Shown here: piece by piece, positions 54,203 through 62,413 of the stretch
Layout: each line of letters starts with the position of its first letter
Position numbering within the stretch: the stretch's first letter is position 1
Assembly: GCF_004363805.1 (NCBI RefSeq)
Contig: NZ_SNZP01000007.1
Span: 62,001-126,000, forward strand
Origin: Paludibacterium purpuratum
GTDB taxonomy: Bacteria; Pseudomonadota; Gammaproteobacteria; Burkholderiales; Chromobacteriaceae
Direction of reading: 5' to 3'
DNA: 64,000 bases
Made by a program: the position numbers and the translations under genes
The notes under the pieces: generated by a model
Seen by the model: only the letters and a program-made list of their open reading frames with translations
The model's database searches: none
Told to the model about the DNA's origin: nothing

Positions 54203-54589
54203 ATGCTGTCAATGCACCTTGAAGATTGGCTTACCGAAGCTGGGGCCGTCGTTGTTGCCAAGCGTCAAGTTGACGCTGCATCACTATCACCATCAGAGCA
54301 AATCATTTATGAAATCTGGCTCTTGGACACAGAGACAAGGAATGGTGGTCTTTCGCAATATTTTGGTAACCGAGGCCCAGCTCAATGGCAACGTTGCGTA
54401 GCAGCTGCAAACTTCGCCAATCTTTCCTCCTTCCGGTTGTTCGCTGCCGAAGTAGGCGCGTTTATCGACAGTAGTGAAGACGCATACCAAGCCTTCGTCC
54501 AGCAAGGTGCAGACGCAGAGAATCTCTGGTACAAGTACCAATTGCCAGTCGTCACGGAACTTTATGCACTATGCAATCATGCGCTCTAA
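54203..54589 (+). CDS. DUF4375 (DMP19-type) protein, cassette-like gene 1
   Basis: The 128-residue protein matches DUF4375: EQIIYEIWLLDTETRNGGLSQYF, NRGPAQWQRCVAAA, FANLSSFRLFAAEVGAFI. The stop codon lies inside the GCTCTAAC of an attC-like site, and GTTAGAGC sits just upstream of the start, as in integron gene cassettes. There is no ribosome-binding site of note. The family is of unknown function; members mimic DNA or regulate histone-like proteins in some cases. Confidence 0.72.
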   Translation: MLSMHLEDWLTEAGAVVVAKRQVDAASLSPSEQIIYEIWLLDTETRNGGLSQYFGNRGPAQWQRCVAAANFANLSSFRLFAAEVGAFIDSSEDAYQAFVQQGADAENLWYKYQLPVVTELYALCNHAL

Positions 54590-54660
54590 CATGGCGTTCA
54601 ACCTCGCTCCCTTCGGTCGCTGGACACTACGTGATAAGGCCACACAGCACTGGTTAGTGC
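54584..54660 (+). other. attC-like recombination site 1
   Basis: CTCTAAC (54584-54590) at the end of the DUF4375 gene and GTTAGTG (54653-54659) border a 77-base imperfectly palindromic stretch. Size and ends fit an integron attC site. Confidence 0.45.
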
Positions 54661-54711
54661 TGCATTAGGACGTACACGAGCATTCCACTATTACGAGAGA
54701 TCATTCACACA

Positions 54712-55032
54712 ATGTCACTCCTCTCCAGGCTTTTCGGCAAAACGTCTCCCCCGGAGGATGCTCGGGCTTCTTCACCTGCCAATGATGACCCCTTGATTCC
54801 TGTTCCCATTCCAGCACTCGGTGTTTTGCTGCTCAATTTGGAAAAGCAAAAGGGGTCACCGCTTTCCGAGTCCGAGGTGATTGAGATCCGAGACAAGGCG
54901 GTTTGCATCATGCTTCCGCTCACAGCCAAGGTGGAAATGGATGAGAAGCGTGGCTATCGGGATATTGATCCTGAAAATGTTTGGGTGGAATGGTTGGCCT
55001 TCAAAGCCGAGGCACAAGGCAGTGCGCTCTAA
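54712..55032 (+). CDS. Hypothetical protein, cassette-like gene 2
   Basis: The 106-residue protein starts MSLLSRLFGKTSPPEDARA, with a basic amphipathic start, a proline-rich linker (PLIPVPIPALGVLLLNLEKQKGS) and DKAVCIMLPLTAKVEMDEKRGYRDIDPENVWVEW. The family is unknown. The stop codon overlaps the CTCTAAC of the next attC-like site, as for gene 1. Confidence 0.65.
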   Translation: MSLLSRLFGKTSPPEDARASSPANDDPLIPVPIPALGVLLLNLEKQKGSPLSESEVIEIRDKAVCIMLPLTAKVEMDEKRGYRDIDPENVWVEWLAFKAEAQGSAL

Positions 55033-55119
55033 CAACTCCGTCGAGAGCGACGTCCGCAAGCTATGCTTGCGGTTCCCTTCGCCTTTGGCTCCAGCCGCCC
55101 CTCACGTCAAACGTTAGGC
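55027..55119 (+). other. attC-like recombination site 2
   Basis: CTCTAAC (55027-55033) to GTTAGGC (55113-55119), 93 bases, with internal complementary arms such as CCGCAAGC-TAT-GCTTGCGG (55048-55066). This is the best attC candidate in the window. Confidence 0.55.
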
Positions 55120-55122
55120 ATC

Positions 55123-55692
55123 ATGGAAGAAACATTACGGTGTATCACCGAACAACCACACATTGTTGAAATTTTGGCCAATTCATTCGGCATTGAATTT
55201 TCCCGCCCTTGCGATGTGCATCTTTGGTTTAGGGTGCAGGCTGAAGAAAAATTCTCCCCGTTCGCAGGCGATGGTGCGGGCGGTGTATTTCTGTTTGGTA
55301 ATGCTAGCGGTTTGATCCTCTATGTGACTTCTGAAGGACAAGCCGGAGTAGTCGCTGCGTCACTGACAGAGTTTCTTCAGCTTGTCATCGCCTATCCCAG
55401 TTGGCCCGATCTGCTCAAATTCTCCGGAGGTGGTCGCCTCGATGAAATGGAACGATCAGCTTCATATATTAAGCAAGAGGGAGCCGATGACATCGCCAAT
55501 ATCGAGGCATCGCGAAGCACAGTGGTTGAGGGACTTTCTTTACCACCGGCTTTGTCCCCAGTTTCAGCACTTCACCATGCCGTCGCAGTCTTAGGACAGG
55601 GGGTCGCCGTGCTCGCACCGGACGGTTGGGTGTGTGAGGGCCTATTCGGCTCATTCGTCGTTGAAAACAATCGGATGTGGAGCACTGCCTAA
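55123..55692 (+). CDS. Hypothetical protein, cassette-like gene 3
   Basis: The 189-residue protein starts at the ATG at 55123, three bases after GTTAGGC. It contains AEEKFSPFAGDGAGGVFLFGN, LILYVTSEGQAGVVAASLTEFLQLVIAYPSWPDLLKFSGGG and VLAPDGWVCEGLFGSFV. The fold pattern recalls SUKH/SMI1-KNR4 immunity-type proteins, but the match is weak. Its end (GCCTAAC at 55687-55693) is the complement of the GTTAGGC in front of it, as in a cassette. Confidence 0.65.
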   Translation: MEETLRCITEQPHIVEILANSFGIEFSRPCDVHLWFRVQAEEKFSPFAGDGAGGVFLFGNASGLILYVTSEGQAGVVAASLTEFLQLVIAYPSWPDLLKFSGGGRLDEMERSASYIKQEGADDIANIEASRSTVVEGLSLPPALSPVSALHHAVAVLGQGVAVLAPDGWVCEGLFGSFVVENNRMWSTA

Positions 55693-55793
55693 CTCGGGAG
55701 TGTCCGAAATTCGGTGTGAACCAGCCACACAATAGCAATGTAACGACTGTCAGCTTCGGCCGATGAGCCGCCACTCCGGCGCTAGCCCCGAGT
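55687..55793 (+). other. attC-like recombination site 3 (incomplete)
   Basis: GCCTAAC (55687-55693) begins the site and the inverted arms ACTCGGG...CCCGAGT close at about 55793, but no GTTRRRY right end is present. GAGTGTCCGAA is repeated nearby at about 55696 and 55813. It is the right border of the cassette-like run. Confidence 0.35.
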
Positions 55794-55870
55794 CCATTGA
55801 ACCGGTCTCAGTGTGAGTGTCCGAAGTGTCAACAGCTCTCGAAACAGTTCACGCCTGTTCGTTATGCAAT

Positions 55871-55902
55871 GAGAAGGGCCCTGCAAAAGCAGGGCCTTTC
55901 TC
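55871..55902. terminator. Terminator hairpin downstream of nrdB
   Basis: GAGAAGGGCCCTGC pairs with GCAGGGCCTTTCTC (14 pairs, one wobble) around AAAA. It lies 40 bases beyond the nrdB stop on the minus strand and can act in both directions. Confidence 0.75.
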
Positions 55903-55941
55903 ATGTTGCCAAGCAAGATTTCATGCGTTGGCCTCGCCACC

Positions 55942-57003
55942 TCAATCCCAGCTCAACGCCCCGCCGGTCTGATACTCGGTGACCCGTGTTTCGAAGAAGT
56001 TCTTCTCTTTTTTCAGATCGACCATTTCGCTCATCCACGGGAACGGGTTGTCGGCGCCGGGGAATAGCGGATCCAGGCCGATTTGCGTCATGCGGCGGTT
56101 GGCGATGAAGCGCAGGTATTCCTTGAACATGGCGGCGTTGAGGCCGAGTACGCCGCGCGGCATGGTGTCTTCGGCGTAGGCGTATTCCAGGTCGACCGCG
56201 CGATAGAACAGCTCGTTCAGCTCGGCCTTGAACGACTCGGTCCACAGTTGCGGGTTTTCCAGCTTGATGGTGTTGATCAGGTCGATGCCGAAATTGCAGT
56301 GCATCGACTCGTCGCGCAGGATGTATTGGTATTGCTCGGCGGCGCCGGGCATTTTGTTTTGTCGGCCGAGCGCCAGGATCTGCACGAAGCCGACATAGAA
56401 GAACAGCCCTTCCATGATGCAGGCGAAGACGATCAGCGACTTGAGCAGCTTCTGGTCGTTGGCGGTGGTGCCGGTTTTGAATTGCGGGTCGGTCAGCACG
56501 TCGATGAACGGAATCAGGAAGTCGTCCTTGGCGCTGATCGACGAGATTTCGTGGTAGGCATTGAAGACTTCGCCTTCGTCCAGTCCCAGGCTTTCGACGA
56601 TGTATTGGTAGGCGTGGGTATGGATGGCTTCGTCGAATGCCTGGCGCAGCAGGAATTGGCGGCATTCCGGCGCGGTGATCTGGCGGTAGGTGCCGAGCAC
56701 GATGTTATTGGCGGCCAGGCTGTCCGCGGTCACGAAAAAGCCCAGGTTGCGCTTGACGATGCGCATTTCGTCATCCGACAGTTGGCCGGTTTTCCACTGC
56801 TCGATGTCGCGCTGCATATTGATTTCCTGCGGCATCCAGTGGTTGGCGCACTGCGACAGATACTTTTCCCAGGCCCATTTGTATTTGAACGGTACCAGTT
56901 GGTTGACGTCGGTGGTGCCGTTGATGATGCGCTTGTCGACCACGTTGACGCGGCTGGCGGCGGGCGCACTCGGTGTTTCGACGGTGTCGTTGAAGTTCAG
57001 CAT
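55942..57003 (-). CDS. nrdB: Ribonucleotide reductase class Ia beta subunit NrdB
   Basis: The 353-residue subunit houses the di-iron site and tyrosyl radical for deoxyribonucleotide synthesis. Iron ligands are visible as Asp94, Glu125, His128, Glu198, Glu232 and His235, with spacing equal to the E. coli enzyme; the radical tyrosine is Tyr132 in [15 protein letters not shown]. The C-terminus, which docks to NrdA, reads [11 protein letters not shown]. It follows nrdA on the same strand with a small gene between. The start at 57003 gives the normal family length. Confidence 0.96.
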   Translation of the reverse strand: MLNFNDTVETPSAPAASRVNVVDKRIINGTTDVNQLVPFKYKWAWEKYLSQCANHWMPQEINMQRDIEQWKTGQLSDDEMRIVKRNLGFFVTADSLAANNIVLGTYRQITAPECRQFLLRQAFDEAIHTHAYQYIVESLGLDEGEVFNAYHEISSISAKDDFLIPFIDVLTDPQFKTGTTANDQKLLKSLIVFACIMEGLFFYVGFVQILALGRQNKMPGAAEQYQYILRDESMHCNFGIDLINTIKLENPQLWTESFKAELNELFYRAVDLEYAYAEDTMPRGVLGLNAAMFKEYLRFIANRRMTQIGLDPLFPGADNPFPWMSEMVDLKKEKNFFETRVTEYQTGGALSWD

Positions 57004-57106
57004 GGGTTTCTCGTTGATGTTATTGGTGTTTTAGGGTGACACCGCCCCGGGCGAGCCGTGGAAGGGCTCGCCCAGTCGGGGGAGTGCTTTTGCCGGACCG
57101 ATTGGG

Positions 57107-57304
57107 TCAGGCGGGTGTGCCGACGTCTTCCGGCTCCTGCTGCCGGATGGCGTAAAGCGGCACGCTGGTCTTGCCGAGAATCAGAATGCCGCCATCCAAG
57201 GCGCGCGGCGTGTCGGGGCCGGGGGCGTCGAACGTCAAGCGCGCCGTGTTGTTGGCGACACCACGGGTGGCGTTGTGGCACGCCAGATAGACGGATGCAC
57301 TCAT
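57107..57304 (-). CDS. Small hypothetical protein between nrdA and nrdB
   Basis: The 65-residue protein starts at the ATG at 57302-57304, preceded by AGGAATCAAG. It reads MSASVYLACHNATRGVANNT, then FDAPGPDTPRALDGGILILGKTSVPLYAIRQQ, ending EPEDVGTPA. It is soluble and has no recognised domain. It is in the same direction as nrdA and nrdB, so it should be co-transcribed. A role tied to ribonucleotide reductase is possible but untested. Confidence 0.65.
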   Translation of the reverse strand: MSASVYLACHNATRGVANNTARLTFDAPGPDTPRALDGGILILGKTSVPLYAIRQQEPEDVGTPA

Positions 57305-57361
57305 CTTGATTCCTTTCTCAAAATGGCCGGGCACGCAAAGCACCGGGCCGGCAAGTTCACT

Positions 57362-57467
57362 TACTGGCAGGCTTCGCTGACCCTGCGGGTCTTGGGCCTT
57401 TCGGCCCATCTGGGTTGTTGCTTCGCATCAACCCAACCTGCTACGCCTGCCTACTGGCAGGCTTCGC
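57362..57467 (-). repeat. Duplicated nrdA 3-prime end and intercistronic hairpins
   Basis: TACTGGCAGGCTTCGC occurs at 57362-57377 and again at 57452-57467, where it encodes the last residues and stop of NrdA. The stretch between holds stems such as GACCC-TGC-GGGTC, GGGCC-TTTC-GGCCC and GGGTTGTTG...CATCAACCC. The first copy looks like a partial duplication of the gene end. Confidence 0.6.
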
Positions 57468-60288
57468 AGTCTGGGTTGTCAATCGAGCAGAACTTGGCGT
57501 CGGTTGCCGGTTCCGCCATGGCGGTGACCGCCTGTTGCACCCCGCCCGCCACCGGTACGGCGTTGAGTTCGCCGCCGCGTCCGGTGGATTTTTCGCCGGA
57601 GGAGGCCGCCAGGGTGCGCAGGTAATAGGTGGTCTTCAGTCCGCGCAGCCAGGCCAGGCGGTAGAGTTCGTCCAGTTTCTTGCCCGATGCGCCGGCCATG
57701 TACAGGTTGAGCGACTGCGCCTGGTCGATCCATTTCTGCCGACGCGCCGCGGCTTCGACCAGCCATTTCGGGTCGATCTCGAAAGCGGTGGCGTAGAGCT
57801 CGCGCAATGCTTGCGGTACGCGGTCGATGCGGCCCAGGCTGCCGTCGAAGTACTTCAGGTCGGAGACCATGACTTCGTCCCACAGGTCGTGCTGTTTCAG
57901 GTCGCGCACCAGGTATTCGTTGGTGACGGTGAATTCGCCGGACAAGTTGGATTTGACGAACAGGTTCTGGTAGGTCGGTTCGATCGAGGCCGATACGCCG
58001 ATGATGTTGGCGATGGTCGCGGTCGGGGCGATGGCCAGGCAGTTGGCGTTGCGCATGCCGTGCTGCTTGATGCGCTGGCGCAGCGGGGTCCAGTCGAGGG
58101 CGGCGCTTTGGTCCATTTCCAGGTGGCCGCCGCGTTCCTCGGCCAGTAGTCGGATGCTGTCTTGCGGCAGGATGCCTTGGTCCCACAGGCTGCCGCTGTA
58201 CGAGGGGTAGCGGCCGCGTTCTTCGGCCAGCTCGCTCGACGCCCAATAGGCGTGGTAGGCGATCAGCTCCATGGCGCGGTCGGCGAAGTCGACGGCGGTT
58301 TGCGAGGCGTAGGGGACGCGCATCATGTGCAGGCAGTCTTGGAAGCCCATGATGCCCATGCCGACCGGGCGGTGTTTGAGATTCGAGTTGGCCGCCTTCT
58401 TCACCGGGTAGAAGTTGATGTCGATGACGTTGTCGAGCATGCGCATGGCCACCGAGATGGTGCGCTTGAGCTTGTCGCTATCCAGCTCGCCGTCTTTCAT
58501 GTGGCGCGCCAGGTTGACCGAACCCAGGTTGCACACGGCGATTTCTTCGTCGTTGGTGTTCAGCGTGATCTCGGTGCACAGGTTGGAGCTGTGCACCACG
58601 CCGATGTGGCGCTGCGGGCTGCGGATATTGCACGGGTCTTTGAAGGTGATCCACGGGTGCCCGGTTTCGAACAGCATGGTCAGCATCTTGCGCCATAGCG
58701 ACAGCGCCGGTGCGCGCTTGAACACTTTCAGCAGACCTTGGTCGGCCATGGCTTCGTATTCGCGGTAGCGCTTGTCGAACGCGGTGCCGTACAGATCGTG
58801 CAGGTCGATGCATTCGGACGGCGAGAACAGCGTCCAATCGCCGCCCTCGTGCACGCGCTTCATGAACAGGTCTGGAATCCAGTTGGCGGTGTTCATGTCG
58901 TGGGTGCGGCGGCGGTCGTCGCCGGTGTTCTTGCGCAGTTCGAGGAATTCCTCGATGTCGGCGTGCCAGGTTTCCAGGTAGGCGCACACCGCGCCCTTGC
59001 GCTTGCCGCCCTGGTTGACGGCCACGGCGGTGTCGTTGACCACCTTGAGGAAGGGGACCACGCCTTGCGACTTGCCGTTGGTACCCTTGATGTGCGAGCC
59101 CATGGCGCGTACCGGGGTCCAGTCGTTGCCGAGTCCGCCGGCGAATTTGGACAACAGGGCGTTTTCCTTGATCGCTTCGTAAATGCCGTCCAGGTCGTCG
59201 GCCACCGTGGTCAGGTAGCAACTGGAGAGCTGGCTTCTACGCGTGCCGGCGTTGAACAAGGTCGGCGTGGAGGACATGAAGTCGAAGCTCGACAGCACGT
59301 TATAGAAGTCGATGGCACGGGCTTCGCGTTCCGGCTCGTTGATCGCCAGTCCCATGGCGACGCGCATGAAGAAGGCCTGCGGCATTTCGATGCGACGACC
59401 GTCGATGTGTAGGAAGTAGCGGTCGAATAGGGTTTGCAGACCGAGGTAGCCGAACTGCAGGTCGCGCTCGGCGTCAAGCGCCGCGGCCAGGCGCGGCAAG
59501 TCGAATTCGCCCAGCCGGGCGTCGAGCAATTCGGCCTGGATGCCCTGGGCGATGAAGCGGGCGAAGTAGCTCGGATAGCAGGCGGCCATGTCTTGTTGCG
59601 CCACGGCCTCGCCGACGATTTCCTGGCGGATGGTGCCCAACAGCAGGCGAGCGGTGACCAGGTCGTAACATGGGTCGCGCTCGATCAAGGCGCGCGCGGC
59701 CAGGATCGACGATTTGCCGACTTCGTCTTCGCCGACGCCGTCGTACAGGTTCTTCAGGGTTTCGGCCAGGATCGCCTCGACGTCGGCCAGCGGCAGGCCC
59801 TTGCAGGCCGCGCCGATGGTGACGCGCAGTGCCGTCAGGTTGAGCGGCTGGCGTTGTCCGTGCCGATCGACGACGCGGATGTCGTGGTGGTGCTCTTCGG
59901 CGCGCGCGGCGCGTTCGCGCGCACGCTCTTCGCGATAGAGCACGTAGGCGCGGGCGACGTCGTGTTCGCCGGCGCGCATCAGCGACAGCTCGACCTGATC
60001 CTGGATTTCCTCGATGTGGATGGCGCCGCCATCGGGTTTGCGGCGCATGAGGGCGCCGACCACGGCGTCGGTGTGCGCGGCGACCTTGTCGCGCAGGCTG
60101 GCCGAGCCGGCGGCGTGCTGGCCAAGCGCGGCCAGGAAGGCCTTGCTCATGGCCACGGAGATCTTGACGGGTTCGAACGGTACGACGTCGCCATTGCGGC
60201 GGATGGTTTGCCAGGCACTGTAGTCCGGCGTGCCGAAGGCGGGTGCGCGCGCCTCGGCGTTGGGGGCTTCATTCGGGGTCGATGACAT
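57451..60288 (-). CDS. nrdA: Ribonucleotide reductase class Ia alpha subunit NrdA
   Basis: The 945-residue catalytic subunit reduces ribonucleoside diphosphates. It is longer than the E. coli enzyme because the N-terminus seems to carry two ATP-cone-like regions (about residues 25-120: RRNGDVVPFEPVKISVAMSKAF; and about 125-215: VVDRHGQRQPLNLTALRVTIG). Further on are the specificity and active-site segments (PTLFNAGTRRSQLSSCYL; NLCTEITLNTNDEEIAVCNLGSVNL; GIMGFQDCLHMM). The C-terminal redox pair is in DNPDCEACQ. GAGGACAAC precedes the ATG at 60288. Tandem cones are known in some other proteobacterial NrdA proteins and modify dATP control. Confidence 0.95.
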   Translation of the reverse strand: MSSTPNEAPNAEARAPAFGTPDYSAWQTIRRNGDVVPFEPVKISVAMSKAFLAALGQHAAGSASLRDKVAAHTDAVVGALMRRKPDGGAIHIEEIQDQVELSLMRAGEHDVARAYVLYREERARERAARAEEHHHDIRVVDRHGQRQPLNLTALRVTIGAACKGLPLADVEAILAETLKNLYDGVGEDEVGKSSILAARALIERDPCYDLVTARLLLGTIRQEIVGEAVAQQDMAACYPSYFARFIAQGIQAELLDARLGEFDLPRLAAALDAERDLQFGYLGLQTLFDRYFLHIDGRRIEMPQAFFMRVAMGLAINEPEREARAIDFYNVLSSFDFMSSTPTLFNAGTRRSQLSSCYLTTVADDLDGIYEAIKENALLSKFAGGLGNDWTPVRAMGSHIKGTNGKSQGVVPFLKVVNDTAVAVNQGGKRKGAVCAYLETWHADIEEFLELRKNTGDDRRRTHDMNTANWIPDLFMKRVHEGGDWTLFSPSECIDLHDLYGTAFDKRYREYEAMADQGLLKVFKRAPALSLWRKMLTMLFETGHPWITFKDPCNIRSPQRHIGVVHSSNLCTEITLNTNDEEIAVCNLGSVNLARHMKDGELDSDKLKRTISVAMRMLDNVIDINFYPVKKAANSNLKHRPVGMGIMGFQDCLHMMRVPYASQTAVDFADRAMELIAYHAYWASSELAEERGRYPSYSGSLWDQGILPQDSIRLLAEERGGHLEMDQSAALDWTPLRQRIKQHGMRNANCLAIAPTATIANIIGVSASIEPTYQNLFVKSNLSGEFTVTNEYLVRDLKQHDLWDEVMVSDLKYFDGSLGRIDRVPQALRELYATAFEIDPKWLVEAAARRQKWIDQAQSLNLYMAGASGKKLDELYRLAWLRGLKTTYYLRTLAASSGEKSTGRGGELNAVPVAGGVQQAVTAMAEPATDAKFCSIDNPDCEACQ

Positions 60289-60369
60289 GTTGTCCTCGTC
60301 GATTCTGATGGTTTCTGCTTTGTTGCGCGGGCCGAACGGAAAGCCAATCGGTGGCGCACCGAGTTTGCA

Positions 60370-60399
60370 ACACAAGATGTATTGTTATGTGCCTTGTGT
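60370..60399 (-). promoter_or_regulatory. Candidate NrdR-type site upstream of nrdA
   Basis: ACACAAG (60370-60376) and CTTGTGT (60393-60399) form a perfect inverted repeat with 16 bases between. The left part (60370-60385) resembles the NrdR box (ACACAATATATTGTGT) at 12 of 16 positions. A further palindrome CACAAG-CC-CTTGTG lies at 60468-60481. NrdR is the usual repressor of nrd genes; binding here is inferred. Confidence 0.5.
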
Positions 60400-60567
60400 G
60401 ACGCAAATTCTAGTGGTTGCAATCGGTGGATTCAAGTCTTGACAATGGGTTTTTTGTTTGTGTGCGACACAAGCCCTTGTGGTAAGGCTTTGCCGGGTGG
60501 GTAGATATGGTGGCGAGGCGGGGTATGCGAGCGGGCGCCGGCGTGGCCGGCGCCCTGAGGGGAGGGG

Positions 60568-61656
60568 TCAGGTGCCGACTTTGGATTCGAAGCTGTCCAG
60601 GATGTCCGCGACGCGGCCGGATGCCTGTTCCATGACGCCGAGTTCGGTGCGCACCGCGGCGAAGTCTTCGCGCGCGAAGGCCTCCACCACCTTGCGGCCG
60701 GCTTCGTGAACTAAGCTGTGCGGCAGCTCCAGGTCCTTGTAGCGCGGGTGGTTGCGGTAGGTGCTGGCGCCGCGCCCTTCGGCGTGCCACTTGCCGAGGC
60801 GGCAGTCGGTATGGCCGGCGATCTGGTTCGGGCTCAGGGTCTGCAAGCCGAGCAGCGCCTTGTAGATGTCGAGCTTGAATACCAAGTGGTCGAACTTGAC
60901 GGTTTCGATGAAGCTCATGTGGGCGCTGTTGCCGATGGTATTGGCCATTTCCTCGGCGTTGTCGGCCAACTGACGGATTTCCTTCGAGGTGCGCTGGGCT
61001 TCGTCGAGAAAGTGCGTGGCGTTCTCGGCCGAGGCGTTGACTTGGTCCTTGGTGCTTTTCGAGGCGCTCTCGATGCCGCCAACCAGGGTGGCGATTTCGC
61101 CGGTCGCCTGGGCGGTGCGCTCGGCCAGCTTGCGCACTTCGTCGGCGACGACGGCGAAGCCGCGGCCCTGTTCGCCGGCGCGTGCCGCCTCGATGGCGGC
61201 ATTGAGCGCCAGCAGATTGGTCTGGTCGGCGATTTCGCGGATCAGCTTGACGAAGCCGACGATCTCGCCGCTCTTTTGCGCCAGCACATCCATGGAGCTG
61301 GCGGTGGTTTGCTGGTGCTGGGTCACTTGGCTGAAGGCGGACAGCATCGATTCGATGGCTTGACGCACATGGGAGAGCTGGGTCAGGGAATCGCTGGCGG
61401 TGTGGTATTCCTTGTCGAGCGTGGCGGCGAGCCGGGCCACCGAGTCACGCAGGATTTCCGCCGAATGCAGCGATTGATCGAAGGTGCCGACATAGCTCTC
61501 GCGGCGTTCGCTGAAAAAGGTCAGTTCCTTGCGCAGTGCCGCGAATTCGGCGCTCTTGTCGGCGGCGGCCAGTTGCTGGCGCAGCGCCTGGTTATTGTTT
61601 TCCAGCTCGGCAATGCGCGTTTGCAATGCCTCGATTTGCCTTCCCTTGCCAAACAT
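60568..61656 (-). CDS. Cytoplasmic chemoreceptor with C-terminal CZB zinc-binding domain
   Basis: The 362-residue protein lacks transmembrane helices. It starts with a coiled coil ([25 protein letters not shown]), has the chemoreceptor signalling tip [24 protein letters not shown] near residue 145, and ends with a CZB domain: [38 protein letters not shown] and [14 protein letters not shown] hold the His3-Cys zinc set. CZB receptors sense zinc or hypochlorous acid through the reactive cysteine. It is monocistronic. Confidence 0.92.
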   Translation of the reverse strand: MFGKGRQIEALQTRIAELENNNQALRQQLAAADKSAEFAALRKELTFFSERRESYVGTFDQSLHSAEILRDSVARLAATLDKEYHTASDSLTQLSHVRQAIESMLSAFSQVTQHQQTTASSMDVLAQKSGEIVGFVKLIREIADQTNLLALNAAIEAARAGEQGRGFAVVADEVRKLAERTAQATGEIATLVGGIESASKSTKDQVNASAENATHFLDEAQRTSKEIRQLADNAEEMANTIGNSAHMSFIETVKFDHLVFKLDIYKALLGLQTLSPNQIAGHTDCRLGKWHAEGRGASTYRNHPRYKDLELPHSLVHEAGRKVVEAFAREDFAAVRTELGVMEQASGRVADILDSFESKVGT

Positions 61657-61818
61657 GCCTGATTCCTTTTTTGGTTGTTGTCCGCCGGGCGTGAAGCCGG
61701 GGTAGTGCGGGCGTTGCCGCTATTATGTGGAAATCCCTTTTTTAAAGAAAGGGTATTTTAAATGCTAACTGAATCAAATAGGTCGTTGTGTTAGCATTAT
61801 GTTTTTGTCGTAGGAGCC

Positions 61819-62400
61819 ATGATGCAGCAAATCATTGATTTTATTCTTGAGCTCGACAAGTTGAAGGGCGTGACGCGCAAGACACGTCCGCTCGGGCTGA
61901 CGCGCCTGGAGAATTCGGCCGAGCACAGCTGGCAGATCGCACTCTTGGCTTGGTCCTTGGCCGATTACGCGGCCGAGCCGGTCGAGATCGACCATGTGAT
62001 CATGCTGTTGCTGGTGCACGATATCGGCGAAATCGACACCGGCGACACCATTGTGTATGCCGAGGGCGGCTGGGAAGAGCGCAAGGCGGAGGAGCTAAAG
62101 GCGGTGCGGCGTATTTTCGGCTTGTTGCCGGCGCATCGGGCCGAGGCGCTTTTGGCGCTGTGGCAAGAATTCGAAGCCGGCGAGACCGCCGAGGCCAAGT
62201 TCGCCAACGCCGCCGACCGGGCGATGCCTTGCCTACTCAATTTGGCCAATAACGGTCAAAGCTGGCGCGAAAACGGCATTCGCTACGAACAGGTGATCAA
62301 TCGCTTGTCGGCGCCGATCAACGAAGGCTGCCCGGCGCTGTGGGCATATATGAAGGAAAAGTTGGATGCGGCGCGCGAGCAAGGGTTGTTCGGCGCGTAG
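61819..62400 (+). CDS. HD-domain phosphohydrolase (YfbR/HDDC2-like)
   Basis: The 193-residue protein has the HD metal set with His36 (RLENSAEHSWQIALLAWSL), His67-Asp68 (LLLVHDIGEIDTGDT) and a later aspartate in ANAADRAMPCLLN. This matches the HDDC2/YfbR group, which hydrolyses deoxynucleoside monophosphates. TAGGAGCC directly precedes the ATG at 61819; a second ATG follows at once. A role in nucleotide pool control would fit the nearby nrd genes but they are separate transcripts. Confidence 0.88.
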   Translation: MMQQIIDFILELDKLKGVTRKTRPLGLTRLENSAEHSWQIALLAWSLADYAAEPVEIDHVIMLLLVHDIGEIDTGDTIVYAEGGWEERKAEELKAVRRIFGLLPAHRAEALLALWQEFEAGETAEAKFANAADRAMPCLLNLANNGQSWRENGIRYEQVINRLSAPINEGCPALWAYMKEKLDAAREQGLFGA

Positions 62401-62413
62401 CGCCCGGCACGGC

